From positions 367,576 through 416,921 of the forward strand of contig VHZZ01000043.1 in the NCBI GenBank assembly GCA_009801015.1: a stretch of DNA of 49,346 bases, read 5' to 3'. Within the stretch, counting starts at the first letter, position 1. Every line of letters begins with the position of its first letter. Origin of the DNA: Silene noctiflora (taxonomy: Eukaryota; Streptophyta; Magnoliopsida; Caryophyllales; Caryophyllaceae). Shown here in pieces: positions 10,515 to 22,500 of this stretch. The position numbers and the translations under genes were made by a program. The notes beneath the pieces are model-generated. The model had not been told where the DNA came from. It searched no databases and worked only from the letters and a program-made list of their open reading frames with translations.

Positions 10515-13500
10515 TCAATCCCCAAGGAACTTTCTCTTCTTCGTCGTATTCATGTAAGGTCTTAGAACCCATTCATTCTGGGCCTCTTTCTGTTCCACAG
10601 TCCCTAGCTTTATCTGTAAGACACCAGAATTAAATACTATGTAACCTGTACGAGCGAGCACTGAATTATGAGTAAAAGCACAGCTGACATGATCACAGTC
10701 CGGATCCGATGACCTTGGGTTCATCTTCAATGTCTAATTCGGTTTCATTGTTGTTAATTACATACAGGATCCAGGATCGGGTAATTGGACATCATATAGA
10801 CCTGTTTTGTTGGATCTACTTTTTAAGTTTTAGTAATGACGAAGTTCAGAAGTTTGTTCTGAAGATTCCAGTTGCATGGTTGAGCCACAAAAACACTCGA
10901 GTGGCATGGTGCTTATCAATGCAACAGGAAATCAGAAATGCTATATTTATTCCCTAACATTACACAGAGAAGCAGAACAATAACCATCCTTGCTGAACAA
11001 CAATAATGAATGAGCTAACCTGATATAGGAACATCTCGAAACGAGGACCGATCTCCTTCAGCTCAAGGGATTTTGGACCTCCTTGCTTTTCATAAACATG
11101 GTGCCTGCAGCATTTGCAATTATTCAGTGGCTACGAACAAGCATATAATATCACTTAGATGACTACTGAGGTTAATATTTCCAGAATAGGGTGGGATAGA
11201 GGTAACAAGATGAGTTAGAATTACAAAACTTTGTGAATTCTTCTCTACAATCAGTGATAGAGCAAATTATTCCAGTGCCAATGTCCCACCAGGATCTCTT
11301 GAAGTATGAAGTTTATCTTTAATAAAGGTAAATCACCAGGATAAACACGCTAATTTAGGACATTAGAGTACTGGGTCTCTTGCATGGTAAATTGTAATTA
11401 CCGGAACATATATTTTTGAGTTGATCAGCTACCAGCCTACCACAGTATAAATGCACAATCCTACGATTCTTAAAAACGTAAGACCAAACTCCCACCCTGC
11501 TTCAAAGAAACCAGCTCCCCACAAAGAGCAAACTCTTATCATAACAGCCTTATAAAAATGCATAGTTGCGTTACACATTCCTTCAAATCAATGGAGCTAT
11601 TCAGCTATCTATGGATGTATTTGAGCAATCCAGTATACAACAGGTTAGTAGGGAAATAATCCTTACAGTTCAGTGATTCAGTGTCCTAAATCAGTAGCAA
11701 AGACGGTAAATATCACTATCAACCCAGTGAAGATGAAGATGGTTACACGTTGACATTTCACAAAACGGCACGAATGAAAATGTATCTTTATCGAATGAAA
11801 ATTTCACTACTGGCGTCCATATGTAAGTAGTATGTAACTAACTTCCACAGTCATAATTAGCCTCTATGTCTGTTTTCAGTAAGGAAACATTAACTCCTGG
11901 AAACCGATAGTTTCAATGAATACTTTTGGTAGGCATGTTGCTTCATAATTAGAGAATGCACATGTTTCGGCTGATTAGAACATATGAATAATTAGCTTAG
12001 GCATAAAGCAAAACAAATCAGCCATAATTTATTCTCTCGACATTGCTAACTTTGTTACAACTAGTACGTGCCCTTAAAAACCCCTTGAAGAACTGTATGG
12101 TAAGCCAGGAAACCACAGTCAGGAAATTTTAAACCACTTATAAGTTCTACTTCATTGTTCAATTTTACCTGGACTTGACTAATTACTTCCTTTACTCTTT
12201 CATTTCTTAAAATGATTTAAACTTAGCTTCGAGGGAGGAACATAGAAAAATCCATTTCCCTCCAACCTAACTAACTATCCAAAAGATAAAAATTGTCCCC
12301 TCTCTTCTCACTTCTCTACATGCCCTTCATATTCCACATTCAAACTAGCCATTTAAGTTTTGCAATCAGCGCTCGAATAATCAGGCAACATTTTGAAAAT
12401 TCAAATGAAAAACTTGAGTCATATGATTCATCAGCAACTATCAGACTACCTTAACCAACTTCGAATTTCATATCCGATTTTTCTTTGGAAACGAAAAGGA
12501 ACATAGAAACATATACTAGTCAAGCATCTTTTACCAAATTAAACCTATATCCACAGTTGCTGTTATCAAAGCAATCACTACAAAATATGGCAAATTACAA
12601 ATTTAAGCACTTATGAACTCACCTAAATGAGATATAATCAGACTGATTGGCAAATGTGATAATTCGCTTTGAATCTGCCTTAGGAACAGGAAATAAATGC
12701 TTCAGGATGGTTGCTGTCCTCTCTCCCAGCTAAAAAGATTAAAACACCAAAGAACACTGCTCAGTGTTTGATTTTTTATTGCATGAAATCTAAGAATAAT
12801 CGAAGAATTTATTACATTAGCTAAAACAACTGATAGCTTTGTGACTGGAAAACAACCAGTGTATTAACCTGCATGCATGTGCAGGAAACCACAACCATGA
12901 ATCAATAGACTGATTTTTTTTTTTTTTAAAGTTTTTCTACAGGGCACTCTTGTTTTTTTGAATTCCTCAAAGACATCACTAGTAGTCTGGTACCCCTAAA
13001 TTTAACGAAAATCTCTTGAAATAAAAAATGCTCTAATTTGTCTCTTTTAAATGTTTAGTTTATGCACTTTTGTTGATCTTTTGGCAATAATTTGTCATAC
13101 CATTAACATAAATATCGTATACTCAATTGTAAACATTATCTTTACAAAATTTAACTATTAAAAAACTCGACTTTTAGTAGTTTGGATATTTTAATAACTA
13201 TTTACTAAGTTTAGGGGTACCAACTACCAATGATGTTTTTAAAAATGATGGGGTACCAGTGGTCGTACCATGTACAGTTCAAAAAAAAAACACGAGAGAG
13301 AAAAACCCAAAAAAAAAACATTGCTTGAGACTGCAACCAGGTACTCCCTTTATTTCACTCAATGACACTCCAATGTTTTTTTTTTCTTCCTCGCATAAAA
13401 AAGTCTAATGGGCCTCATTGAGTGATAGAAAGGGTGTACCTTAGAAGTCACCTATGACTCTGTGAGACCAAGCAACAGATTGAATGAGAAATGTTTTGTG

Positions 13501-16500
13501 TTGGCGAATGGAATACAGCAAACTAACTATTAAACTGGCTGTTTTTCTTGTACTGTGAAGCAGTAGTGGGACAATGCAATCACGATGCAATAATCAATGT
13601 AATTCAATCGGAGACAACCTCTGTATGTTTTCTAACATAGGCGTAAGGCTGACTCCTCTTTATACCACCTTTAGGCGAGAATTCTTCCGACATTGGAGTA
13701 AGGTTTAAGTTGTATACTCACACATCAATAGCTCTAAGCAAATCTAGTCATGTCTCACATATTGAGATCTCTGCATAGCTGTCAACAATTTTCCCAAGAG
13801 AAGCTGGTAAAAGGTTGAGTCACAACAACATTCTATTTTGTGTTTGGCAACTTCGGCCACTTTCTAGAAATAAAAGTGAGAAATTAAATCCCCTACTAAT
13901 GTGTGAAAAGGCAATCTTAAAGAGTGCAAGATTTGAATAAAGGAAATAAAGACACCACGGCTCAATATGTTCATCTGAGTTTTTCTATTAAAAACAAAGA
14001 TAAAGTATAAATCCTAACGTTGTAACCTATCATAATTAGGAGTAGTAAACATAAGAGGAGCCTTGACAACTTCTAAAAGGTTGCAAAGTACGGCAAAGAT
14101 ATTCACTTCTATCACGCTAAACTAAATCATACCTTGGTAGTGAGATTGTTCATAATCAGATGCGGATAAACACCGGGCATTGTGCCAATTGATTTTTTGT
14201 CTTTGATGTCATGCCTTGTAACCTGCAGTCATTGTCAATTATATGAAGTTTTCCACTATGGTGCATATCTGTGGAAAGCAGCTTCAAGTTCTAAAGTGGC
14301 ATCAAGAACACTCACCACATTGTATAATCCAAAGTAGGCAGTTGGACCAAAAGGTAAATGGCTGATAATAAGTCCGTCAGGCACACCACGATGTTCATGA
14401 ACCAATATTACATCTGTAAAATCTCGAGCACGGCAAGATTCTATAATTTCATTTATAATCTGCAGAAGCAAAAAGAGGGCATATTTATTAAAGTATATTG
14501 ATCTATGATATGTAAGAAAGAACATCATTTGAAGGAAACAAAGGGTGCGACCTATGCGCCAAAAATACACAGGGGGATGACGCCAATATACAAATGGACA
14601 GCTAGATAATTGAACTTACGAGACATATGAAAGTATTAGAAGCTAATAATCCATCAAAACTTCATAGGTGATGGAAAAAGTTAAGGCCGCACAACATTAG
14701 TAGAAAGCAATGCCACAACAAAGATTACGAAAAAGGGATATAAGAGGGAGACCATTCCGAAGAATTTACAAGCAAGTACAAAACATCATAAAATTAACAG
14801 GCAAGTGCTAAAAATAAAGGAAGATATTGGAATATACACATTCAAATCTGATGACATCTTCTCTACCTTGTTAAAGCCATTTATTTATTCTCCTTTATCA
14901 CCTTATCAATTCTATTTTGCTTTGTCCCATCGATGGGGATCAGCCTCTTCATTCCAATATATCAAGCCTTACTAGTTGAAGCTCTTACAACTCAAGAATT
15001 TCAAGCATATTAGTTACCAGTTTGCGATGAGTCTACCATACACCTCCTTAATTCTTGGATTTTGTTCAGATACAACTTGATGTCAATTGTATGACTTCTA
15101 TAATGCACCAAAACGACTTGCAACTGCTAGATATAATGGATGAATAACACTGACTAGATATCTCCATTTAAAAAAAAAGAGGTAGCTTGCATGCGTGTAT
15201 ATAGCTGCAGAGAATTAGAGAGTGTAGATTCACAGACAACCGACAACCTGTACTAAGAACAATACAAAGACACGTGAGCATAATTGAGGGACAAACCTGG
15301 CCACCTCGATTCATTCGCTCTGCGTTCGGAAAGATAAACTTCAGCTCCTGAAAAAATAGTGCACATTATAGCACAGCAAAACCCAGAAATAAAAAAAGGA
15401 AGAACAAAGGCAGGGGTCACATGAGTAATGATAGAAATAAGAAACAGTCATCAATAACCTTTGCAAACTGCACAAGCGGTTGGCTCGGATCCCTTGCAGT
15501 TGTTATAAGAATCTTCGGTTCTCGCTCAGCTGCCTTAGCGTACTCATCATCAATTACCGACCTGGGAACTGCGTAACGGTTAATACATCATTACATGGAA
15601 GTGATAAAAACAGAAGTCTATGAATAACAAATTGAAAAAAAAAAATATAAATAAATAAATAACATTCACGGCAAGTCCAGAAAAATCAATCTTGGCACTA
15701 TTTCACAAACAATTCTGTACTAGAGTGCTGCCAGAACATTTTCTACAAACTCGAGGGATTTAAATCACTCACAATTCAACAGCTAAAAATATGGACAAAT
15801 CCATAATTACAGAACTCATTTTTTTAACAAAAAAAAAATTCTAAGATAACCAAATCTCTCTCAATATACATACCACTTACACTATTAATAGAGAGTAACA
15901 TAATGGCAAGGGAAATGTGGTATCTCTACATGTTCATTCGATATTCATTACTAAATCTTAAATATGATCTCTTGTCAAATGGTGATCATAAAAATGGGGC
16001 GGGGCGTGCTATTCAGAGCTTAGGGATACCTAAAAAGTAAAAACTACAAAAGGGGGAAACTTTGAGCGCTTTGAAGAACCTTCACCTATACACATACATA
16101 GAGTCAGGACCAAGAACAGTCGATTGCAAATATAAAACCCCGGCTTACAGAAGAGAACATCAACATCAACTATACTGCAGAATTTGCAGTTGATACTGAC
16201 ATTTTAGAAGCTGCAAATTTATGAAAAAGATGAACACATACTGGCAGTATGATCGTCTTCGAGGTCAATTTCTTGACGAAGAGCAGCCTCTTCATTTCTC
16301 AATTCAGTTGGAATTGGTTTTCCCTCTGTAACAACAAATGAAATTATAATCATAACACACCCCACTTCAGTAAAAACCATTTAAATAAAGATAACAAAGA
16401 GATCGAGAATGATTAACCAACCTTCAAGGGCTTCTCTGATTTTGCGTTTCTTTTCGTACAACAAACGTTCTTTCCCTTCTAGGCTTTTTCGGTAGAGATA

Positions 16501-16533
16501 CTCTCTCCTCATTCGTATATTCCTTCGCAACAT
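10515..16533 (-). CDS. IMP4: U3 snoRNP protein IMP4 (Brix domain), 9 coding exons
   Basis: IMP4 is the Brix-domain partner of IMP3/MPP10 in the U3 snoRNP, needed in the nucleolus for early 18S rRNA cleavages. Exons in transcription order: 16533-16422, 16325-16242, 15568-15459, 15347-15297, 14459-14316, 14222-14133, 12729-12623, 11104-11020, 10613-10515. All junctions are GT-AG and the sum is 882 bp (293 aa plus TGA), the family length. The start gives [20 protein letters not shown], a basic N-terminal helix. The Brix domain follows: [70 protein letters not shown], the signature EIGPRFEM and the end [11 protein letters not shown]. Intron 6 (12730-14132) is the longest and carries two MITEs. 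The gene diverges from the PEPR-like gene to its right. Confidence 0.96.
12943..13303. mobile_element. MITE in IMP4 intron 6
   Basis: Two inverted arms are visible: left about 12949-13005 (acatcactagtagtctggta then cccctaaa) and right about 13205-13295 (tttaggggtaccaactacca then atgatg). The outer ends cactcttgttttttt and its partner near 13280-13300 are also inverted. The ends are approximate; I could not assign a family. Confidence 0.5.
13344..13436. mobile_element. Very short Stowaway-like MITE (93 bp) in IMP4 intron 6
   Basis: The left end is CTCCCTTTATTTCACTCAAT and the reverse complement of the right end is CACCCTTTCTATCACTCAAT. TA flanks both sides (13342-13343, 13437-13438). The core is only a T-rich loop, so the element is almost entirely hairpin. 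Confidence 0.7.
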
Positions 16534-17335
16534 TTTTACTCAGAGATCTTCAACTAAAAGTTTGCAAGAAGCAACCGTGGTTGGAGACTGAACATATGAA
16601 ACGAATAACAGTAGTCAGGGCCGGATTTGGGGGCGGGCATACGGTCAGCCATCAATTAGTTACCTATCCTATTATAAATATCTATATCCCCCTTGTAGTC
16701 TTAGTGAACCCACCACTTGTTCACATCCAATTGCTATTTTCGCCATATTTATCTGAATTTTGCTTGCAATATGCTATACAAGTGGGATATAACTTTACCC
16801 GTATTGTCTTGCGCTTAAACGGATACCGGTATCCGTCTTAAATGAGAACTTGTGATTTTGACAAGGTAACAACAAAAGATGAACAACTATCTTGACTAAT
16901 CTGATTATCTCCAACTTTTACCCTCTTTCTTTTCAACTTTACCCCAAATTTACCATTTTTTTGCGATACTGAACCCCAACATTACCTCAATCTCAGTTAA
17001 CCTCAGCATCTTCAAAGTCAATTTAGGGTTTAGAAAATTAATATCAAGAACAAAACCAACAAAAAAACTATGGTTTAAATATTCGAACAAACAAATGAAA
17101 AGAAAAAAAAATAAAAAATAAAAATAGAACGAAAAGAAATTAAGGAAAATAGAACTTACAGAGAAGAAAAATGGTGAGTTTGAGTAAAATAATGGTAGCA
17201 ATTCGAGGTCGGTAATGGCGGAAGTTGGTTGAGGTTTTGGGTTCAAATTGAGCGAGTTGAGGGAGAAGGAGAGGGAATGAATGTGGAGTGAGTTAGGGTT
17301 TTGGTTCAATTAACCATGCACACTCCTAATTTAGG
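16534..17335 (-). promoter_or_regulatory. IMP4 upstream region with a possible 5'UTR intron
   Basis: This lies immediately upstream of the IMP4 start codon on the minus strand. A good donor (CTGTAAGT, reading right to left near 17157-17164) follows a C/T-rich stretch at about 17165-17300, compatible with a spliced 5'UTR. The 119-codon open frame at 16950-17309 is low-complexity (F/L/N-rich) and I do not regard it as a gene. Confidence 0.35.
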
Positions 17336-17352
17336 AGACTTTGCCTTGCATT

Positions 17353-17868
17353 CAAAGCGTCTCCCTTGTGACGGGTCGGGTCGGTGAGGTTCAGCTAAGG
17401 CTAGTTTTGTTAGCTAATTTTTTTTATTTTATTTTTTTTATTTTTCCAAAAACACACCGTCCTGACCCGACACCGACCCGCTAATGACCTGACCCGACTT
17501 GCCACCCGTTGATGACCCGACCCGAAGATGACCCGGCATGAACCGAACCGACCCAAACCCGTTATTGACCCGACATAACTCGAACCCGATATGACCCGAC
17601 CCGCTTTGACACGGCCCGTAACCGACTCGATTGCCACCTTTAGTTATTACCTTGGGTTGGGCAGTGTTCACATTTCATAGGCTCGGCCATGTCTTCACCT
17701 TCGCCGCTAAGTATGTTGGGCTCGGGTTGGACGAAACCAGTTGAACTCTGGCACGGCCCAACCCGATCCTTTACTCGTGTCATGCCCCGGGTTGCAGACC
17801 CTCGACCCGTCCTGATCCAACCTGCCATGGTTGGGTAGGTCGGCTCTACCCAACGTACACCCCTAGTC
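17353..17868. repeat. GACCCG-rich repeat cluster, likely remnants of non-autonomous hAT-like elements
   Basis: Dense degenerate repeats of tgacccgacccg fill 17456-17640, ending in gattgccacctttag. A second block fills 17640-17868 and ends tacacccctag. Both right-hand ends resemble the reverse complement of plant hAT-type MITE termini (TAGGGGTG... followed by GGGTCGG). Open frames on the minus strand here are repeat artefacts. Confidence 0.55.
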
Positions 17869-18164
17869 ACAATCTCAATGCTACATCATTTTTTGTTTGA
17901 TTAAAAGTACAGTATAAATTCAATGTTTTAAATGAACTGACTAATGTATAAGAGAGTTTTTGTCGGAATGGTTTATTACTTAAAACATTTTAAATTTCTC
18001 AAATGTAGTTTTTGTCACAACGAAGACTTATTATAACTAAAGTCCTAAACCACCCAATGGTCCAAGTAGGACCACCGTCCAGTTCCTCCTTCAACCGTGC
18101 AACTTGCTAATATGAGTGATAATGATGGGTTGATGACCATATAGTATTATAGTGTATGTAATAA

Positions 18165-18346
18165 CAAAGCGTCTCCCTTGTGACGGGTCGGATCCGAAGA
18201 CGGATAATGCCACTCACAAAACAAATAGGGGGACAAGGTGGGGGCACCCCCACTTGCTTTCCTCTCTCCTCTTGGGCATTTTATCTCACAAAATGGTACC
18301 CGTCTTCTCATTTGTGACGGATACCTTCCGTCACAAATAAGAATTT
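18165..18346. mobile_element. TTGTGACGG-type inverted-repeat MITE
   Basis: The left part carries gtctcccttgtgacgggtcg and the right part tttgtgacggataccttccg then tcacaaataag, giving inverted TTGTGACGG arms. Internal copies of the arm also pair with each other. A related small element lies at 47089-47196. The first 27 bases repeat exactly at 17353-17379. Confidence 0.5.
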
Positions 18347-18539
18347 GCCATGTAATAAACTAATAATATTCAATACGGAGTAATATACAACTAAATAAGC
18401 AGTGTGTAATGATAATGACAAGAAAGTATCCTGTTTGTGATGGATATAACTCATATAAGCTGAAGATAAATAATGTTCTATTCCAATAAAGTAAGTGAAA
18501 GGGTAAATGTGTGTGGGTGGTGTATGGGTGGGGTGGAAG

Positions 18540-18778
18540 CAATGGCGTTTTTGGCGGGGGTGCAGGGGGTTCATCCGCACCCCTTTTCCGAAAAATAATT
18601 ACAGTATTTTTTAGTAAAGTAGCACATAAGTTATGTGGGTTTAGTGGTTATTAAGACTATTTTTTTGTTAGAGGTCAGGATTCTATCCTTGTATTGAACA
18701 ATTTTTATTTAACTCGATATTTTAATTGTTAAAAATTTTTACGCACCCCCTTCCATCCAAATCCTAAAACCGCCTCTG
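18540..18778. mobile_element. hAT-like MITE (239 bp) with perfect 8 bp target duplication
   Basis: The flanking duplication GGTGGAAG occurs at 18532-18539 and 18779-18786. The ends are CAATGGCGTTTTTGG and, reversed, CAGAGGCGGTTTTAGG. Both arms carry a run of gggggtg... sequence inward. An 8 bp duplication with CA.NGGCG ends fits hAT. Confidence 0.8.
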
Positions 18779-18786
18779 GGTGGAAG

Positions 18787-19460
18787 AATGGAGTATCGCA
18801 TAAATAGTATCACTTGCATATTATGAGAGGAACACTATCCGTTTTCAGCTTGTAACGACAACTTTTCGTCATGAATTTAGTTAGTTACGCTTCCACATCT
18901 AGAGTTTATCAAATAATTTAATGTGGAGTTATCGCATTTAGCTGGATTAAATTAAACAAATAGTGTTCCTTATGCATCGGTCATTTCTTTACATTTGCTC
19001 CCTTTAGCCTCTTAGGCATGACAAAGTAACAAATAAAACATGGAAGTAGAAAAAAGCGTAAAGAAATGATTGAGACGGATAGACCACATGAAAAATATAA
19101 AAAAGAAGCCAGATGTCTCCATCTCACAACTGCTTTTACCTACAACTCCACTATAACAAATGTTTCATATGAATGCAGATAAAACACATGGTGTAATAAA
19201 AGGGAGCAAAAAGAATAAAAATTTGGACATGGGTCTTCAATTATGTGCGAAAATAATGCGAAATTACGTTGAATTTCTTAAGAATATATAAGCACAGTTC
19301 TCAAAGTAACGTTTAAACTAACAAACCAACATAAAATTAGCACAAAATTACAAAATTTATGCTAAAGTAACAATCTTTTTCTCCATTTCTGGGTAAAGTT
19401 GATACTTTATTCTTCTTGTTTGTTCAAATTCCTGAAAGTTTTGTTGGAATGAATTTGATG
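18787..19460 (+). other. Upstream region of the PEPR-like gene
   Basis: This stretch is AT-rich with no coding frame. The proximal part contains a plausible TATA box at 19285-19292 and presumably the transcription start shortly after it. Confidence 0.5.
19285..19292 (+). promoter_or_regulatory. Candidate TATA box of the PEPR-like gene
   Basis: TATATAAG lies about 310 bp upstream of the start codon. That would leave a leader of roughly 280 nt, which includes the MITE at 19461-19590. It was chosen by sequence and position only. Confidence 0.45.
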
Positions 19461-19590
19461 CAGTGGCGGAACCAGGATTTATAGATAGCGGGTTGAAAAA
19501 TTTCAGGAGCGTGAATGAGGTAAACTCGAAAAAATTCCAAAAAGTTGTAAAATTTCGAAGTTTTCACTGCTAGCCCTCCTAGCTCCACTG
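19461..19590. mobile_element. hAT-like MITE remnant in the 5' leader, 8 bp before the start codon
   Basis: The left end is CAGTGGCGGAACCAGG and the right end reads CCTCCTAGCTCCACTG, giving inverted termini CAGTGG(C/A)G. It is 130 bp. No clear 8 bp duplication survives. The same CAGTGGCGGA terminus occurs in the intron of this gene (about 22636) and, inverted, in an ARI intron (about 35768-35777). Confidence 0.6.
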
Positions 19591-19598
19591 CTGACTAG

Positions 19599-22500
19599 AT
19601 GTCATATACAAGAAAACTCATGATCTGGTTACTGTCAATTCTGCTAATTTTTACTGCATTCTGTGATGCTGCATCATCTCTGAGCTCAAATGAGCAAGCT
19701 TTGATTACCCTTTTTAGCAGATGGGAAGCTCCCAATTCTGTAAAAATTAAGTGGGATTCTTCCAAAAATGCCCCTTGTGCATGGAAAGGTGTTACTTGTG
19801 ATCATAACAGAAATTTGGTTTCTTTGAACTTGTCTAATGTTGGTATTTCTGGTTATTTAGGGCCTGAGATTGGGCAATTTGGTCATTTACACACAATTGA
19901 TCTTTATTCTAATAACTTTTCTGGGTCAATTCCTGTTGAAATTTGCAATTGTGGGTTGCTTGAGTATTTGGATTTTTCTTATAATAATTTCACTGGTAAT
20001 ATTTCGAAAAAGTTCGGAAATTTGCAGAATTTGTGGTATTTTAACTTAATTGGGAATTTATTGGTTGGTCAGATTCCTGAATCATTGTTTCAGATCCCTG
20101 GTATTGGGTATGTGTACCTTGCTCTTAACACTCTTAACGGGTCTATTCCGGGGAATATAGGAAATGCTACTAATCTTGTCGATTTTCAGGTGAATCATAA
20201 CCAGTTATCTGGTACTATACCATCTTCTATTGGCAATTGTTCATATCTTGAAACTTTGTATTTAGATGGGAATCAACTTGTTGGTAAGTTACCCGAAAGT
20301 ATATCAAATCTTGCGAGTTTAACTGCGCTGTACTTGAATTTCAATAGGCTTGAAGGTAGCATTCCTTTAGGTTCTGGTAATTGCAGGAACCTGCAGTCTG
20401 TTGATTTGTCGTACAACCGATTCCAAGGGAGTCTTTCATCAGGTATTGGTAACTGTAGTAGCCTGACAAGCTTCTCTGCTGTGGGTAACAATTTGATAGG
20501 AAAGATCCCGTCTTCTCTTGGGTTGCTTACAAAGCTGTCGGTGCTTTACCTTTCGCAAAACTGGTTTTCGGGAAAAATACCTCCAGAGCTTGGAAATTGC
20601 ATGTCTTTGACTGAGCTCCAGCTGAGTGATAATAACCTTGAGGGCGAGATTCCGAGTGAACTGGGGAAACTAACAAAGTTAACCCTCCTTCAATTATTTA
20701 ATAATAGCTTGGTAGGAGAGGTTCCACTTGATATTTGGAAGATTAAAACCCTTGAGGCAGTTCTTATTTACGATAACAGACTTTCCGGGGAGTTGCCTTT
20801 AGAAGTAACCGAGCTCAGGAATCTGAGGAATCTTACTATTTCTGAGAATCAGTTCACCGGGATGATCCCTCGGAACTTAGGAGTCAATAGTAGTTTGGAG
20901 GCGGTGGACTTCACGAACAATAAGTTCACTGGTGAAATCCCTCCCTACATTTGCTCTAGTAAAAGATTACAAGTACTAGACCTCGGTTATAATATGCTAA
21001 GCGGAATCTTACCGCCTAGTGTTGGAAGTTGCTCTAGCTTGACAAGGTTAAGAGTGGAACATAATAACCTCACAGGGGTACTTCCTGTATTTCAGGAGAG
21101 TCATAGCCTCTATTTGATTGACTTGAGTGGAAACCAAATTCATGGGAAAGTGCCTTCAAGCCTTGGGAATTGTCGTAGTCTTACTTGGATTAATCTAACC
21201 ATGAATGAGCTTTCGGGTTTCATACCTCCGGAGCTTGGAAACCTTACTGAACTTCAAGCTCTTTTTCTGTCACAAAATCGTTTAGAGGGACCACTTCCAC
21301 CGGAGCTTAGTTATTTGCATAAGTTGATTAATTTAGACTTGTCTTTCAATTCTTTAAGTGGAACGATTCCCCTAAGCCTAAGAAGCTTGACTTCATTATC
21401 TGTCTTGGATTTGAGGGAGAATCGTCTAACCGGAGGAGTTCCGATGTATTTGTTTGAAGTTAAAAGTCTACAAAATCTTCAACTTGGGGGCAACTTATTA
21501 GGAGGGACAATTTCTGCGGCCAGTTCATCGATCATGTATGCTGTGAATCTTAGTAACAACGGTTTGACCGGTCAACTGCCTGATTTGTCAACTATGGTTA
21601 ATCTACAGTTTCTGGATGTATCTCACAACTGCTTGACCGGAACCTTGGACGGTCTTGAAAATATGCTTGCTTTAGTAGAGCTCAATGTCTCAAATAATCT
21701 CTTTTCTGGTCCTATACCCTCAACTTTGATGAAGTTGGTTAACAAGTCACCGTCATCCTTTGTCGGGAATTCGAAACTTTGCTTCGACTGCAATCTCTCT
21801 GGTAACTCTACTTGTGAAAAAAACATATACTATATCGGAATTTGTAGTACTACAAAAAATAAGCATGTGAACCATCTTCGAAGATTTGAAATTGCGGTTA
21901 TCGTCATTGGAGCAACTCTTGTGACAGTTATTTTGGCTCTGTCTCTATGTTATGCGTATGTCAGGTTCAAAAGACGGTCCATAACAGATATTGAAGACTC
22001 TGGTAAAGACGGTTCTTCAATGAAGTTTAGCAGGATAATGGAATCTACTGAGAATCTTGATGACATGTATGTCATCGGGAAAGGAGCTCATGGAATCGTC
22101 TACAAGGCTTCTTTGGGCCCAGAAGAAGTGTACGCGGTTAAAAAGCTTATATTTGGCGGGCAGAACGGTGCAAATAAGAGCATGGTTCGAGAGATTCAGA
22201 CACTCGGAACTATTAAGCACAGGAACTTGGTGAAAATTAAGGATTTTTGGTTGAGGAATAATTATGGCCTAATAATGTATGAATACATGGAGAACGGAAG
22301 CCTTGGGTATTGTCTTCATAGGACGAGTCCTCCTATGACTTTAAAATGGGATGTAAGGTACAAGATTGCTCTAGGAACTGCCCAAGGATTAGCATATCTT
22401 CATTTCGACTGTGATCCTGTTATCCTGCACCGTGACATTAAGCCTGAGAATATACTCCTGGACTCTGAAATGGAGCCTCACATCTCTGATTTTGGTATAG

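Noticed and set aside
16950-17309. 119-codon minus-strand frame upstream of IMP4
   Set aside because: It is F/L/N-rich low complexity and lies in the presumed leader; no homology recognised.
17410-17870. Several minus-strand frames rich in Gly, Arg and Val
   Set aside because: They are translations of GACCCG repeats.
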